Source: Pigmentiphaga sp. NML080357 (GTDB lineage: Bacteria > Pseudomonadota > Gammaproteobacteria > Burkholderiales > Burkholderiaceae_B). Taken from it: 64,000 bases of DNA. Positions within the stretch are counted from its first letter, which is position 1. Every line of letters begins with the position of its first letter. The position numbers were made by a program, and so were the translations under genes. Shown piece after piece: positions 1-9,205 of this stretch. The notes beneath the pieces are model-generated. The model saw only the letters and a program-made list of their open reading frames with translations, made no database searches and was not told the DNA's origin. The stretch is taken from the NCBI RefSeq assembly GCF_002188465.1, contig NZ_NINW01000025.1, positions 1-64,000 of the forward strand, given 5' to 3'.

Positions 1-1055
1 CCGCCGCGCCGCCGGCCGATGCCGCGCCCCGGCCGGCGGGCGCCGGCGCCCAGGTTCCCGAACCCGCCGTCCAGCCGGTGCCGGAGGCAGCCTTGCCCCC
101 GGCCGGGCAGGCCGCTCCCGCTGCGGTGCCGCCGGCGCCCGCCAAGTCCTCCTGGCTGGCCCGTCTCAAGAGCGGCTTGTCGCGCACCGGCCAGAACCTG
201 ACGTCGCTGTTCGTGGGCGTGAAGGTCGACGAGGACTTGTTCGAGGAGCTCGAAACCGCGCTCATCATGGCCGATACCGGCGTGGACGCTGCGCAATCGC
301 TGCTCAAGGGGCTGCGCGAGCGCGTGCGCCAGGAACGCATCGAGGATGGCGACCGCGTGCGCCAAGTCCTGCGCGAACTGCTGGCCGAGCATCTGCGGCC
401 GCTGGAGCGCCGTTTCGACCTGGACCGCCCCGCGCCCATCGTGACCATGATCGCGGGCGTGAACGGGGCCGGCAAGACCACGTCCATCGGCAAGCTGGCG
501 CGCACCTTCCAGCAACAGGGCCGCCGCGTGCTGCTGGCCGCGGGCGACACCTTCCGCGCGGCCGCGCGCGAGCAACTGGTGGAATGGGGCAGGCGCAACG
601 ACGTGACGGTCATCGCCCAGGAGGGCGGCGACCCGGCCGCCGTCGCCTTCGACGCGGTCAAGTCCGGACAGGCACGCGGCATGGGCGTGGTGATGGTCGA
701 TACCGCCGGCCGCCTGCCCACGCAATTGCACCTGATGGAAGAGGTCAAGAAGATCAAGCGCGTAATCGCCAAGGCCGAGGCGTCGGCGCCGCACGAAGTG
801 CTGCTGGTGATAGACGGCAATACCGGCCAGAACGCGCTGGCGCAGATCAAGGCTTTCGACGAGGCGCTGGGCCTGACGGGCCTCATCGTGACCAAGCTGG
901 ACGGCACCGCCAAGGGCGGCATCCTGGCCGCCGTGGCGGCCGGCGCGCAGGGCGTGCGGCCGGTGCCGGTGTACTGGATAGGCGTGGGCGAGGGCATCGA
1001 CGATCTCCAGCCTTTCGTGGCCGAGGAGTTCGCCGGCGCGCTGCTGGGGAACTGA
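1..1055 (+). CDS. ftsY: Signal recognition particle receptor FtsY (5' end outside window)
   Basis: FtsY is the membrane-associated SRP receptor GTPase that pairs with Ffh to deliver nascent membrane proteins to the Sec translocon. The frame is open from the first bases of the window, so the gene starts upstream; a GTG at 78 is only an internal codon in an Ala/Pro-rich acidic-type N-terminal region typical of betaproteobacterial FtsY. The NG domain is complete: P-loop GVNGAGKTT near nt 456-482, DTAGR near 698-712 and [10 protein letters not shown] near 891-920. The protein ends in LLGN before TGA. It converges on the hydrolase gene at 1086, with a 9-bp perfect hairpin between the two genes. 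The identification is firm; only the start is missing. Confidence 0.96.
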   Translation, partial: AAPPADAAPRPAGAGAQVPEPAVQPVPEAALPPAGQAAPAAVPPAPAKSSWLARLKSGLSRTGQNLTSLFVGVKVDEDLFEELETALIMADTGVDAAQSLLKGLRERVRQERIEDGDRVRQVLRELLAEHLRPLERRFDLDRPAPIVTMIAGVNGAGKTTSIGKLARTFQQQGRRVLLAAGDTFRAAAREQLVEWGRRNDVTVIAQEGGDPAAVAFDAVKSGQARGMGVVMVDTAGRLPTQLHLMEEVKKIKRVIAKAEASAPHEVLLVIDGNTGQNALAQIKAFDEALGLTGLIVTKLDGTAKGGILAAVAAGAQGVRPVPVYWIGVGEGIDDLQPFVAEEFAGALLGN

Positions 1056-1064
1056 GGTCCCCGG

Positions 1065-1084
1065 CGGGCTGCCGAGGCAGCCCG
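1065..1084. terminator. Hairpin between convergent ftsY and hydrolase genes
   Basis: A perfect inverted repeat, CGGGCTGCC / GGCAGCCCG with a 2-nt spacer, fills the 30-bp space between two convergent stop codons. It could act as a bidirectional terminator, but there is no good T-tract on either side, so this is an inference from position and symmetry. Confidence 0.5.
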
Positions 1085-1085
1085 T

Positions 1086-2042
1086 TCAGGCGACCCGCCG
1101 CGCCAGCCTGACCACGGTGACGCCGGGCACCAGCTGCCGCAGCGAAGGCATGACCAGCGTGCAATGATCGTACGGCGTGGTGATCGCCACGCCGTCCTGC
1201 CAGCCGATCACGGTGCCGGCCCGCTCCAGTTCCTCCAGGCCCTGCCAGGGCTGCGCGAACCGGAAATCCATGCTCTGCGCCACCACCGGCTGCGTCACTT
1301 CGATGGCCTGCTGGGTGTCCGGCCGCTCGCCGAACCATTCTCCCGGCTGGTCGCCGCTATCGACGATGCCCGAGGCCGACAGGAAGCGCGCGACCTGGTC
1401 CATCGCCACCGTCCGGCTTTCCAGCGCGCCGTGGTAGCCGCATTCGATCAGCAGCGAGCGCGTGCCGTTGTCCGCCATTTCCCCGAAGCGGCCGTAGTCG
1501 CGCATGCGCACGCCGTCCTTGTGACCGGCATCGACGATGATGTGGCGCGGCGCGCCCAGCTCACGCGCCAGCTCCAGGTTGCGCGGCTGCATGCCGGTCA
1601 GCAGCAGCGGGGCGCAGGGCTCGTGCATGGAGTGCAGGTCGAGCAGCCAGTCGGCCTGCCTGACCCAGGGCAGCAGCGCCACGGCGCGCGCGCGTTCGCG
1701 CGTGGTCGGCGCGGCGAGCTTTTCGTCGCTCCACACCCGGTTCATGTCCTCGTCGAGGTAGCGCGAGGCATCGTGGCGCGCGGCATCGAAGGTGTCGAAG
1801 GCGGCGAGGTTGCAGAAGGCCACCGTCAGCGATCCGCGCCGCGGCCTGAGGCCGGATTCGAGCAGGGTCTTGACCGCCCAGGCGCCGCACAATTCGTTGC
1901 CGTGGATCAGAGAGGTGATCAGGACGCGCCGGCCGGGCAGGCCGGAATCGAAATGCCAGACGCCTTCCACGCCGGTGTTGCCGGCGCGCACGGAGGACAG
2001 GTCGGGGACGGGTAGCAGAAAATCGTGTCCCGGCATGCTCAT
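1086..2042 (-). CDS. Succinylglutamate desuccinylase/aspartoacylase (AstE/AspA) family zinc hydrolase
   Basis: This 318-residue protein belongs to the M14-like AstE/aspartoacylase family of zinc hydrolases, which cleave amide bonds of N-acyl amino acids. The zinc-binding HGNE motif appears near residue 48 and a second histidine lies in DLHSMHEP near residue 137; E in LLIECGYHG is a candidate catalytic acid. Its ATG overlaps the TGA of the upstream Bug gene (ATGA), so the two are translationally coupled. That link suggests the binding protein captures the substrate, or a related acylated compound. The gene is not in an arginine succinyltransferase operon, so true AstE activity should not be assumed. 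Confidence 0.82.
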   Translation of the reverse strand: MSMPGHDFLLPVPDLSSVRAGNTGVEGVWHFDSGLPGRRVLITSLIHGNELCGAWAVKTLLESGLRPRRGSLTVAFCNLAAFDTFDAARHDASRYLDEDMNRVWSDEKLAAPTTRERARAVALLPWVRQADWLLDLHSMHEPCAPLLLTGMQPRNLELARELGAPRHIIVDAGHKDGVRMRDYGRFGEMADNGTRSLLIECGYHGALESRTVAMDQVARFLSASGIVDSGDQPGEWFGERPDTQQAIEVTQPVVAQSMDFRFAQPWQGLEELERAGTVIGWQDGVAITTPYDHCTLVMPSLRQLVPGVTVVRLARRVA

Positions 2043-3022
2043 TCCTCGATCTTGGCGAACTCGACGATGCGCTTGTACTTCTCGGTTTCCTTGCGCTGGA
2101 ACTTGGCCAGGTCGACCCCGGCCTCGGCCACGGTGGAGCCCGATTCCTGCATCTTGGCGCGGAACTCCGGCATCTGCAGGACTTCGCCGAGCGCGGTGCG
2201 CAGTTTCTTGACCACCGGCTCGGGCAGTCCGGCCGGGCCATACAGGCCGAACCAGATGTCCATGTTGACGTCCTTGAGGCCGGCTTCGGCGAAGGTGGGG
2301 ATCTCCGGGGCGAGCGGCGCGCGCTCGGCCTGCATCAGGCCCAGGGGCACCAGCTTGCCGGCGCGGATGTTGGGCAGCGCGCTGGACAGCACGAACACGC
2401 CGAACTGCAATTGGCCGCCCATGATGTCGCTGGCCAGCGGCGCGACGCCGCGGTAGGGGATGTGCACCAGCTGGACGCCCGCGGCTTCTTTCAGGCTTTC
2501 GGCGGACAGGTGCAGCGCGGTGCCGACGCCCGAGGTGCCGAAGCTGAATTTGCCCGGATTGGCACGCGCCTGCGCGAGGAAATCGGGAATGTTCTTGACG
2601 GGCGAATTGGCCGAGGCCACCAGCACCATGGGCTGGCTGCTGATCATGCCTACCGGCGTGAAGTCCTTCAGGCCGTCGTACTTGACCGCCTTGTTGATCA
2701 GGCTGGCGATGGCCATTTCGTTGGACGCGCCCAGCAGCAGGGTATAGCCGTCGGCCCTGGCCTTGGCGACGCGCTGGGCGCCGATCGCGCCTCCCGCCCC
2801 GCCGACGTTCTCGACGATGACGCGTTCACCGATGCGCTTGGAAAGCGCATCGCCGAACAGCCGCGCGGTCAGGTCGGTGCTGCCGCCTGCCGGATAGCCC
2901 ACCACCAGGGTGATGGGACGGCTGGGATAGTCGCCCTGGGCATGCGCCAGGGATGCCGCGCCGAGGGCACAGGCGGAGAGCGCGAGCGTCAGCGCGCGGC
3001 GCGAAAACGAAAATTTGTTCAT
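2039..3022 (-). CDS. Bug/TctC-family tripartite tricarboxylate transporter solute-binding protein
   Basis: The 327-residue protein begins with a basic region and hydrophobic signal peptide ending near AHA|Q (residue 28-29). It then runs into YPSRPITLVVGYPAGGSTD, the standard start of mature Bug/TctC periplasmic binding proteins. The family is hugely expanded in Bordetella and binds small carboxylates or amides for uptake or sensing; the ligand cannot be predicted from sequence. No TctA/TctB membrane partners are adjacent. It precedes and overlaps the hydrolase gene and follows the LysR gene on the same strand, forming a probable three-gene unit. Confidence 0.92.
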   Translation of the reverse strand: MNKFSFSRRALTLALSACALGAASLAHAQGDYPSRPITLVVGYPAGGSTDLTARLFGDALSKRIGERVIVENVGGAGGAIGAQRVAKARADGYTLLLGASNEMAIASLINKAVKYDGLKDFTPVGMISSQPMVLVASANSPVKNIPDFLAQARANPGKFSFGTSGVGTALHLSAESLKEAAGVQLVHIPYRGVAPLASDIMGGQLQFGVFVLSSALPNIRAGKLVPLGLMQAERAPLAPEIPTFAEAGLKDVNMDIWFGLYGPAGLPEPVVKKLRTALGEVLQMPEFRAKMQESGSTVAEAGVDLAKFQRKETEKYKRIVEFAKIEE

Positions 3023-3119
3023 GGATGGTTCCAGGCAGAGCAGTTGCTATGCCGCAATGCTTACGTACGATGCCCGCCGGGTGGTGCGGATGGCGCACAT
3101 GGCGGTGCCGATTCTGCAC

Positions 3120-3147
3120 TATCCGGATAAATGCCCCATTATGGGGC
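3120..3147. promoter_or_regulatory. Palindromes in the LysR-Bug intergenic region
   Basis: The roughly 200-bp space between the LysR stop and the Bug start holds two adjacent perfect palindromes. TATCCGGATA lies at 3120-3129 and GCCCCAT-t-ATGGGGC at 3133-3147. They sit about 100 bp upstream of the Bug ATG, a reasonable place for a LysR-type operator. No binding evidence exists beyond symmetry and position. Confidence 0.35.
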
Positions 3148-3224
3148 GGTGCGCTCGAAGCCACGCGCGTTCGCGGTGCGCGAGGGAGTGGCCGAAGCGA
3201 TGCCTATGGGGAACAGGCCACGGT

Positions 3225-4136
3225 CTAGCGCGCGAATTCCGTCGCCGCCCACACGGCCTCGACCACGTCGGCCTGCCGTGCCCGAGGCCGGTACAGGCGG
3301 ACCTCGAACGGCACTTCGTCGCTGCGGCCGCCCAGGACCACCATGTTGCGGCGCTGGCAGTCGGCCGCCACCATGGACCAGGGAAGCCAGGCCACGCCCA
3401 GGCCTTTCTTGACGAATTCGTAGACGGCGTCGGCCGAATCGCAGCGCAGGAACACGTTTACGCCGGCCAGCGGATTGCGCTCGAAATGTTCGCTCAAGAG
3501 CCGCTCCATCGACAGGCCGATGCCGTAGGCGATCAGCGGCGTTGCCTGGTTGCCGCCGATCAGACTGTAGCGTGGCCGGCCCTGCGCGTCGGCCACGCTG
3601 ACCGGGACCAGCTTTTCGGTGGACAGCGTCAGGTGCCGATAACGGTGGCCGTTGAGCGGGACCGACAATGCGCGGTGCTCGTAGCAGCAGAGCATGTCGA
3701 CCTTGCTCTGTTCGAGCAGCGCGGCGAGGTCGCTGGTCGCGCCGGTGATGATGTCGATCTGCGCCTTGCCGCGCAGAGGGCTGCGCGGCATGTGGGTGAT
3801 GCGGGCGAGCCAGTCGGCCACCAGGGTGCGGGCCAGCGTGCGGCCGGTACCTATGCGCAGGCTCAATCCCTGGTTGGCGCCGTGGCGCTGGACCTGGGAG
3901 CGGGCATTGGCGACGCTTTCGACCGTGCGCTCGGCGGTCTTGAGCATGACTTCGCCTTCCGGGGTGAGCTGGACCGGCGTGCGATTGCGTTCCACCAGCG
4001 GTGCGCCTGCCCAGACTTCCAGCGCGCGTATGCGGCGGCCGAAGGCCGGATGCGTGACGTGCCGCAGTTCGGCGGCGCGTACGAAACTCTGCGTGCGGGC
4101 GAGCGCGATAAGGTCTTCGAAAAGTTTGAGGTCCAT
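3225..4136 (-). CDS. LysR-family transcriptional regulator
   Basis: The 303-residue protein has the LysR N-terminal winged helix-turn-helix in its first 60 residues (MDLKLFEDLIALARTQSF start, then the LERN and LTPEG segment) and a substrate-binding effector domain after it. It lies upstream of the Bug and AstE-like genes on the same strand rather than divergently. It may therefore control them from the palindrome-bearing intergenic space, and itself from its own 5' side. The effector is unknown. Confidence 0.9.
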   Translation of the reverse strand: MDLKLFEDLIALARTQSFVRAAELRHVTHPAFGRRIRALEVWAGAPLVERNRTPVQLTPEGEVMLKTAERTVESVANARSQVQRHGANQGLSLRIGTGRTLARTLVADWLARITHMPRSPLRGKAQIDIITGATSDLAALLEQSKVDMLCCYEHRALSVPLNGHRYRHLTLSTEKLVPVSVADAQGRPRYSLIGGNQATPLIAYGIGLSMERLLSEHFERNPLAGVNVFLRCDSADAVYEFVKKGLGVAWLPWSMVAADCQRRNMVVLGGRSDEVPFEVRLYRPRARQADVVEAVWAATEFAR

Positions 4137-4245
4137 GAGCCCCGGATTTTACCGCCTCGGGGTGACGCGCCCGATCAGCCTTTCGCAACCGTAACAATTC
4201 GGCCCGCACGCCCGCCGCGGCCGGCTTGCGGGAAAACTGCGCCGT

Positions 4246-4992
4246 TCAATGCAGTATCTGGCTCAGGAACAGCTTGGTGCGGTCGTTCTGCGGCCGCGAG
4301 AAGAAGGCCTCCGGCGTGTTCTGTTCGACGATCTGGCCCTGGTCCATGAAGATCACCCGGTCCGCCACCTGGCGCGCGAATCCCATCTCGTGGGTCACGC
4401 ACAGCATGGTGATGCCGGTCTCGGCGAGCGAGGTCATCACGTCCAGCACTTCCTTGACCATCTCCGGATCGAGCGCCGAGGTCGGCTCGTCGAACAGGAT
4501 GATCTTGGGCGACATGCAGAGCGAGCGTGCGATGGCCACCCGCTGCTGCTGCCCGCCCGAGAGCTGCCCCGGATACTTGTGAGCCTGCTCCGGAATGCGC
4601 ACGCGTTCCAGGAATCGCATGGCCGTCTCCTCGGCCTGCGCCTTGGGCTGCTTGAGCACCCATATCGGCCCCAGCGTCAGGTTCTGCAGGACCGTCAGGT
4701 GCGGGAACAGGTTGAAGTGCTGGAACACCATGCCGACCTCGCGCCGGATGGCCTCGATGTCCTTCAGGTCGCCCGTGAGCTCGATGCCGTCCACGACGAT
4801 GCGGCCTTGCTGGTGTTCCTCCAGCCGGTTGATGCAGCGGATGAGGGTGGACTTGCCCGATCCCGATGGGCCGCAGATGACGATGCGTTCGCCGCGTTCC
4901 ACGGCGAGGTCGATGCCGCGCAGCGCCTGGTACTTGCCGAACCATTTGCTGACGCCGTCCATCTGGATGATCGGCTGGGTGGATGGGGGCAT
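4246..4992 (-). CDS. aapP: Polar amino-acid ABC transporter ATP-binding protein AapP
   Basis: This 248-residue ATPase energises uptake of polar amino acids by the AapJQMP importer at the inner membrane. Walker [10 protein letters not shown] is at residues 41-49, the ABC signature LSGGQQQR at 144-151 and Walker B ILFDEPT with catalytic Glu169. The start ATG at 4992 begins [10 protein letters not shown]. The frame remains open upstream through the permease gene, but that extension has no protein-like character. It is the last gene of the leftward aapJ-Q-M-P set, 44 bp after aapM. Confidence 0.94.
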   Translation of the reverse strand: MPPSTQPIIQMDGVSKWFGKYQALRGIDLAVERGERIVICGPSGSGKSTLIRCINRLEEHQQGRIVVDGIELTGDLKDIEAIRREVGMVFQHFNLFPHLTVLQNLTLGPIWVLKQPKAQAEETAMRFLERVRIPEQAHKYPGQLSGGQQQRVAIARSLCMSPKIILFDEPTSALDPEMVKEVLDVMTSLAETGITMLCVTHEMGFARQVADRVIFMDQGQIVEQNTPEAFFSRPQNDRTKLFLSQILH

Positions 4993-5036
4993 GGCGGTAT
5001 TCCTGTCAGGGGACCCGGTCTGGCGCGTGCGGGGGC

Positions 5037-6182
5037 TCATCGTTCCCCGCCCGTGCGCAGGCGCTTCTCCAGCGCCTGGCTGTAGCGCGACATGGCGAAG
5101 CAGAACACGAAGTAGATGGCGGCGATGAAGAGGTAGGCCTCCACCGAGAATCCCGGCCATGCGGCGTCGGCCAGCGAGGCCTTGGCCGACTGGGTCAGGT
5201 CGAAGATGCCGATGATCACCACCAGCGAGGTGTCCTTGAAGACCAGGATGAACATGCTGACCAGCGGCGCGATGATGATGCGCAGCGCCTGCGGCAGGAC
5301 GATGAGGCGCATTTGCTGCCAATAGCTCAGGCCGATCGAGTCCGCGCCCTCGTACTGGCCCTTGGGGATGGCCTGCAGGCCGCCGCGCACCAGTTCCGCG
5401 AGATAGGCCGCGGCGAACATGACGATGGCGATCTGCGCGCGCAGCAGCTTGTCGATGCCGAAGCCTTCGGGCAGGAAGAGGGGCAGCATGACCGACGACA
5501 TGAACAGCAGGCTGATGAGCGGCACGCCCCGGATCAGCTCGATGTAGACCACGCACAGCGCCTTGATCGCGGGCAGGCGCGAGCGGCGGCCCAGCGCCAG
5601 CAGCACGCCGAGCGGAAACGCCAGCCCCATGCCGAAGGTCGCCAGGATCAGCGTCAGCGGCAGGCCGCCCCAGCGCGTGTTTTCCACGTACTCGAGCCCC
5701 AGCACGCCGCCCCACATCAGGATGCCGGTAGCCACGAGCGCGGCGATCCATATGAGCGCCAGCCACTTGTTCCAGAAGCGCCGCAGGCAACTCGCGACCA
5801 CCGCGCCGATCAGCAGCGCGCTGGCCACGAGCGGCCGCCATTGCTCGTCGTAGGGATAGAGCCCGAACAGGATCAGGCGATGCTTCTCGGCGATGAACGC
5901 CCAGCACGCCCCGCCCGCGTCGCGGCACGCCTGCGCCGACGAGGCCACGAAGGTCGCCCGCACCAGCCCCCACTCCACCAGCGCCGGCACGATCATCAGC
6001 AGCAGCCACGCGACCAGCAGCGTCAGCACCGTATTCAGCGGGGATGAGAACATGTCCCGGAACGGGCCTCCCCCTACGCGCTTCGCGCGCCCCCCGGGAG
6101 GCGGCGCCGGCGGACCGGCGGAGCCGGATCCGCTGCGCCCTGGCTCCAGGACGCCGTCGATGGTGGAAGGGCCTGGGCTCAT
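5037..6182 (-). CDS. aapM: Polar amino-acid ABC transporter permease AapM (repeat inside the N-terminal coding region)
   Basis: This inner-membrane permease of the general L-amino-acid importer family has about eight hydrophobic segments and the EAA-loop region [20 protein letters not shown]. The ATG at 6182 overlaps the aapQ stop (TGATG), arguing for translational coupling and giving 381 residues. Residues about 13-38 are then encoded by a dispersed intergenic repeat (Gly/Ser/Pro-rich, starting [17 protein letters not shown]) lying in frame. An alternative ATG at 6053 (MFSSPLNTV, 338 residues) would leave the repeat untranslated, and the repeat's GGGGGAGG run would sit 13 bases upstream of it. 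Family members usually carry an N-terminal cytoplasmic stretch before FSSPLNT, so the longer form is plausible. Confidence 0.9.
   Translation of the reverse strand: MSPGPSTIDGVLEPGRSGSGSAGPPAPPPGGRAKRVGGGPFRDMFSSPLNTVLTLLVAWLLLMIVPALVEWGLVRATFVASSAQACRDAGGACWAFIAEKHRLILFGLYPYDEQWRPLVASALLIGAVVASCLRRFWNKWLALIWIAALVATGILMWGGVLGLEYVENTRWGGLPLTLILATFGMGLAFPLGVLLALGRRSRLPAIKALCVVYIELIRGVPLISLLFMSSVMLPLFLPEGFGIDKLLRAQIAIVMFAAAYLAELVRGGLQAIPKGQYEGADSIGLSYWQQMRLIVLPQALRIIIAPLVSMFILVFKDTSLVVIIGIFDLTQSAKASLADAAWPGFSVEAYLFIAAIYFVFCFAMSRYSQALEKRLRTGGER
6070..6143. repeat. Dispersed GC-rich repeat, copy A (within the start of aapM)
   Basis: This copy reads in forward sense on the + strand. It runs from CCCCCTACGCGC through a GC-rich hairpin, then GGCGGACCGGCGGAGCCGG and GATCCGC, ending in CGCCCTGG. 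The same modules recur at 36.2, 46.6, 53.1, 55.8, 60.5 and 60.7 kb. Here the element lies between the coupled aapQ/aapM junction and the first conserved AapM residues, and it keeps the reading frame. Confidence 0.9.
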
Positions 6183-7336
6183 CAGCGTTCGACCAGCGCC
6201 ATGCGGCGGTTGTAGAGGTTCATGAGTACCGAAATGCTCAGGCTCACCGCCAGGTACACGGCCATGATGATGAGCACGCCTTCGATCGCCTGGCCGGTCT
6301 GGTTGAGCGTGGTGTTGGCCACGGAGACGATGTCCGGATAGCCGATCGCCACGGCGAGCGAGCTGTTCTTGGTCAGGTTCAGGTACTGGCTGGTGATGGG
6401 CGGGATGATGACGCGCAGCGCCTGCGGCAGCACCACCAGCCGCAGCACGGCGCCGCGGCGCAGGCCGAGGGATTCGGCGGCTTCCCACTGGCCGCGGTCA
6501 ACCGACTGGATGCCGGCGCGCACGACTTCGGCGATGAAGGCGCCGGTATAGACCACGAGTCCGAACAGCAGCGCGGTGTATTCGGGGGTGAGCGTGGCGC
6601 CGCCGACGAAGCCGAAGCCTCGCAGGCGCGGCACGTCGAAATCCAGGGGCGCCCCGCCCGCCAGCCAGCCGGCCAGCGGCAGGCCGACCAGCAGCGCCGC
6701 GATCCAGCGGCCGATGGGGCGCACGTCGCCGCTCGCCTGCTGCCGCCGGCGCATCACGTGGGCCAGCGCGAGCGCAATCACGACCGCCAGCGCGAAGCCC
6801 GCGGCAGCCAGGTCGAACCCCAGGTGGTCGGCCGGCAGCGGCAGCTTGATGCCGCGATTGGAAATGAATACGCCGGGCAGCAGTTCGACGGCCTGGCGCG
6901 CCGCCGGCATGGTTTCGGTGATCAGCGCATACCAGAGGAAGAGCTGCAGCAGCAGCGGGGTATTGCGCATCAACTCCACATAGGCGGCCGCGAGCTTGGC
7001 CACCAGCCAGTTGCGCGACAGGCGGGCGATGCCCATCAGCGTGCCGAGGAGGGTGGCCAGCACGATGCCCACCACCGCGACGCGCACGGTGTTCAGCAGC
7101 CCCACCAGGAGGGCGCGCGCGTACGTGTCCTGCGGGCCGTAGCGTATGGGCGTCTCGCCGATGGCAAAGCCGGCCTCGCGGCCGAGGAAACCGAAGCCCG
7201 AGGCGATATTGCGCGCGGCGAGATTGGCCAGCGTGTTGGAGACCAGGAACCAGGCGAGGCCGGCGACGGCGGCCAGCGCCACGGCCTGGTACACCGCCGA
7301 CCGGACCGAGGGATTGTTCCAGCTCAACCGGGACAT
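6182..7336 (-). CDS. aapQ: Polar amino-acid ABC transporter permease AapQ
   Basis: This 384-residue permease subunit pairs with AapM to form the membrane channel of the amino-acid importer. Several hydrophobic helices are visible, with a typical EAA-loop segment ([32 protein letters not shown]) near residue 305. It starts 7 bp after aapJ and its TGA overlaps the aapM ATG by one base. Length and order J-Q-M-P match Rhizobium Aap and Rhodobacter Bzt systems. Confidence 0.93.
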   Translation of the reverse strand: MSRLSWNNPSVRSAVYQAVALAAVAGLAWFLVSNTLANLAARNIASGFGFLGREAGFAIGETPIRYGPQDTYARALLVGLLNTVRVAVVGIVLATLLGTLMGIARLSRNWLVAKLAAAYVELMRNTPLLLQLFLWYALITETMPAARQAVELLPGVFISNRGIKLPLPADHLGFDLAAAGFALAVVIALALAHVMRRRQQASGDVRPIGRWIAALLVGLPLAGWLAGGAPLDFDVPRLRGFGFVGGATLTPEYTALLFGLVVYTGAFIAEVVRAGIQSVDRGQWEAAESLGLRRGAVLRLVVLPQALRVIIPPITSQYLNLTKNSSLAVAIGYPDIVSVANTTLNQTGQAIEGVLIIMAVYLAVSLSISVLMNLYNRRMALVER

Positions 7337-7343
7337 GCGCGCG

Positions 7344-8363
7344 TCAGCGGATGGGCAGCGCGTACATCAGGCCGCCCTGGGTCCACAGCGCGTTGGCGCC
7401 GCGCTTCATTTTCAGCGGACTGCCCTGGCCCAGGTTGCGTTCGAAGCTCTCGCCGTAGTTGCCGACCTGCTTGACGATGTTGTAGGCCCACTTCTCGTCC
7501 ACGCCCAGGTTCTTGCCCGCGCCGGGCGTCACGCCCAGGATGCGCTGCACGTTGGGGTTGGGGCTCTTCAGCATCTGGTCGACGTTCTTCGAGGTGATGC
7601 CGTATTCCTCGGCCTCGATCATGGCGTTGAGCGTCCACCGGACGATCGCCGCCCACTGTTCGTCGCCCTGACGCACCATGGGGCCGAGCGGCTCTTTCGA
7701 GATCATCTCGGGCAGCACCACGTAGTCGTCGGGATTGGAAAGCTTGGTGGTGCGGATCACGTTCAGCGCCGAGATGTCGGTGGTGTAGGCGTCGCAGCGG
7801 CCGGCGGCGAAGGCGCGCACCAGTTCGTCGAACTTGTCGATGACCACGGGCTTGAAGGTCAGCTTGTTGGCGCGGAACCAGTCGGCCAGGTTCAGTTCGG
7901 TGGTGGTGCCGGGCTGCAGGCAGATTGCCGCGCTGTCGAGCTCCTTGGCGCTCTTGACGCCCAGTTTCTTGGACACCATGATGCCCTGGCCGTCGTAGAA
8001 GTTCACGCCCACGCCGGTCAGGCCGAGCGCCGTGTCCCGCTGCAGCGTGATGGAGGTATTGCGCGGCAGGACGTCCACTTCGCCCGATTGCAGGGCCGTG
8101 AAGCGCTGCTGGGTATTGAGCGGGGTCAGCTTGAACTTGGTGGCGTCGCCGAACAGGGCGGCGGCCACGGCCTTGCACAGGTCGACGTCTATGCCGGTCC
8201 AGTTGCCTTTGCTGTCGGGATTGCTGAAGCCCGCGACGCCGGTGGAGACGCCGCATTGCACGAAGCCTTTCTTCTTGACTGCGTCCAGGGTCGGTCCGGC
8301 GTGGGCGGCATGGGCGGCGCCCATCATCAGGGCGGCTGCGAGGAGGGAGGTCAATGCTTTCAT
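7344..8363 (-). CDS. aapJ: Polar amino-acid ABC transporter periplasmic binding protein AapJ
   Basis: The 339-residue protein starts with a clear signal peptide (MKALTSLLAAALMMGAAHA, cleavage near AHA|GP). The mature fold is that of the AapJ/BztA family, recognised by VKKKGFVQCGVSTGVAGFS and FYDGQGIMV. It captures polar amino acids in the periplasm for AapQMP. The ATG at 8363 was preferred to an upstream in-frame codon at 8402 because it directly begins the signal peptide. It is divergent from ftsE, and the promoters of both must lie in the 146-bp space 8364-8509. Confidence 0.94.
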   Translation of the reverse strand: MKALTSLLAAALMMGAAHAAHAGPTLDAVKKKGFVQCGVSTGVAGFSNPDSKGNWTGIDVDLCKAVAAALFGDATKFKLTPLNTQQRFTALQSGEVDVLPRNTSITLQRDTALGLTGVGVNFYDGQGIMVSKKLGVKSAKELDSAAICLQPGTTTELNLADWFRANKLTFKPVVIDKFDELVRAFAAGRCDAYTTDISALNVIRTTKLSNPDDYVVLPEMISKEPLGPMVRQGDEQWAAIVRWTLNAMIEAEEYGITSKNVDQMLKSPNPNVQRILGVTPGAGKNLGVDEKWAYNIVKQVGNYGESFERNLGQGSPLKMKRGANALWTQGGLMYALPIR

Positions 8364-8509
8364 GGCGGTTCCTTGCGCGGGCGGCCCTGGACTATAAAAC
8401 ACCGTGGCCCCGGACCCCGTGAAATGAAGCGTACCGTAGCATGTGTTGGGTATGATGGAAACCTCGGGCCCTGTCGCAGCCCGCTTGCCCAGGTTACTAT
8501 TTCGGCCTC

Positions 8510-9205
8510 ATGATCGAATTCCAGCAAGTCTTCAAATCCTATGGCCGCGGCATCGATACGTTGGCCAACGTGACTTTCGGCATCGCCCAGGGCGAATTCG
8601 TCTTCGTGTCGGGACCCTCGGGGGCCGGCAAATCGACCCTGTTGAAGCTCATCGCGGGGCTCGACGTTCCGAGCCGCGGGACGGTGCTGGTCAACGGGCA
8701 GAACGTCGGCAAGCTGGCCGGCCGTTTCCGGCCCTATCTTCGGCGCGCCATCGGCACCATCCTGCAGGACGTGCATTTGCTCAACGACCGCAGCGCGTTC
8801 GAGAACGTGCTGCTGCCGCTGATCGTGACCGGCCATTCGCGCGCGGCCGCCTCCAAGCGGGCGCGTGCCGCCATCGAGCGGGTCGGCCTGTCGGGCAAGG
8901 ACGCGCTGCGCCCCGAGGAACTGTCCGGCGGCGACCAGCAGCGGCTGGCGATCGCCCGGGCCATCGTCAACCGGCCGGGTCTCCTGATCGCCGACGAGCC
9001 CACCGCCAACCTGGACCGCGACAGCGCTCGCCGCATCGTCGAGGTCTTCCGGGATTTCAACCGCGTGGGTGTCACCACCATCCTGGCCACGCACGACGAA
9101 ACCCTCATTGCCGACTACGCCACCCGTGTGCTGCTGGTCAACGCCGGCCAGGTCACCGACGGCGGCAAGCGGCAGCCGCGCCTGGGCGGGGAGGGACAGG
9201 CATGA
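8510..9205 (+). CDS. ftsE: Cell-division ABC ATPase FtsE
   Basis: FtsE is the cytoplasmic ATPase of the FtsEX complex, which couples divisome constriction to periplasmic amidase activation. The 231-residue protein has Walker A GPSGAGKST at 35-43, a signature LSGGDQQR beginning at residue 138, and Walker B LLIADEPT with Glu163. It overlaps ftsX by ATGA, as in most bacteria. ftsY, usually nearby, is 7.4 kb away across an amino-acid transport cassette on the opposite strand. Confidence 0.96.
   Translation: MIEFQQVFKSYGRGIDTLANVTFGIAQGEFVFVSGPSGAGKSTLLKLIAGLDVPSRGTVLVNGQNVGKLAGRFRPYLRRAIGTILQDVHLLNDRSAFENVLLPLIVTGHSRAAASKRARAAIERVGLSGKDALRPEELSGGDQQRLAIARAIVNRPGLLIADEPTANLDRDSARRIVEVFRDFNRVGVTTILATHDETLIADYATRVLLVNAGQVTDGGKRQPRLGGEGQA

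Noticed and set aside
4246-6009. Possible permease-ATPase fusion in one frame
   Set aside because: The upstream part is an out-of-frame translation of aapM and lacks membrane segments; the ATPase has its own good ATG at 4992.
8443-9201. Extended FtsX start far upstream
   Set aside because: The extension overlaps ftsE completely in another frame; the ATGA overlap at 9202 gives the normal FtsX N-terminus.
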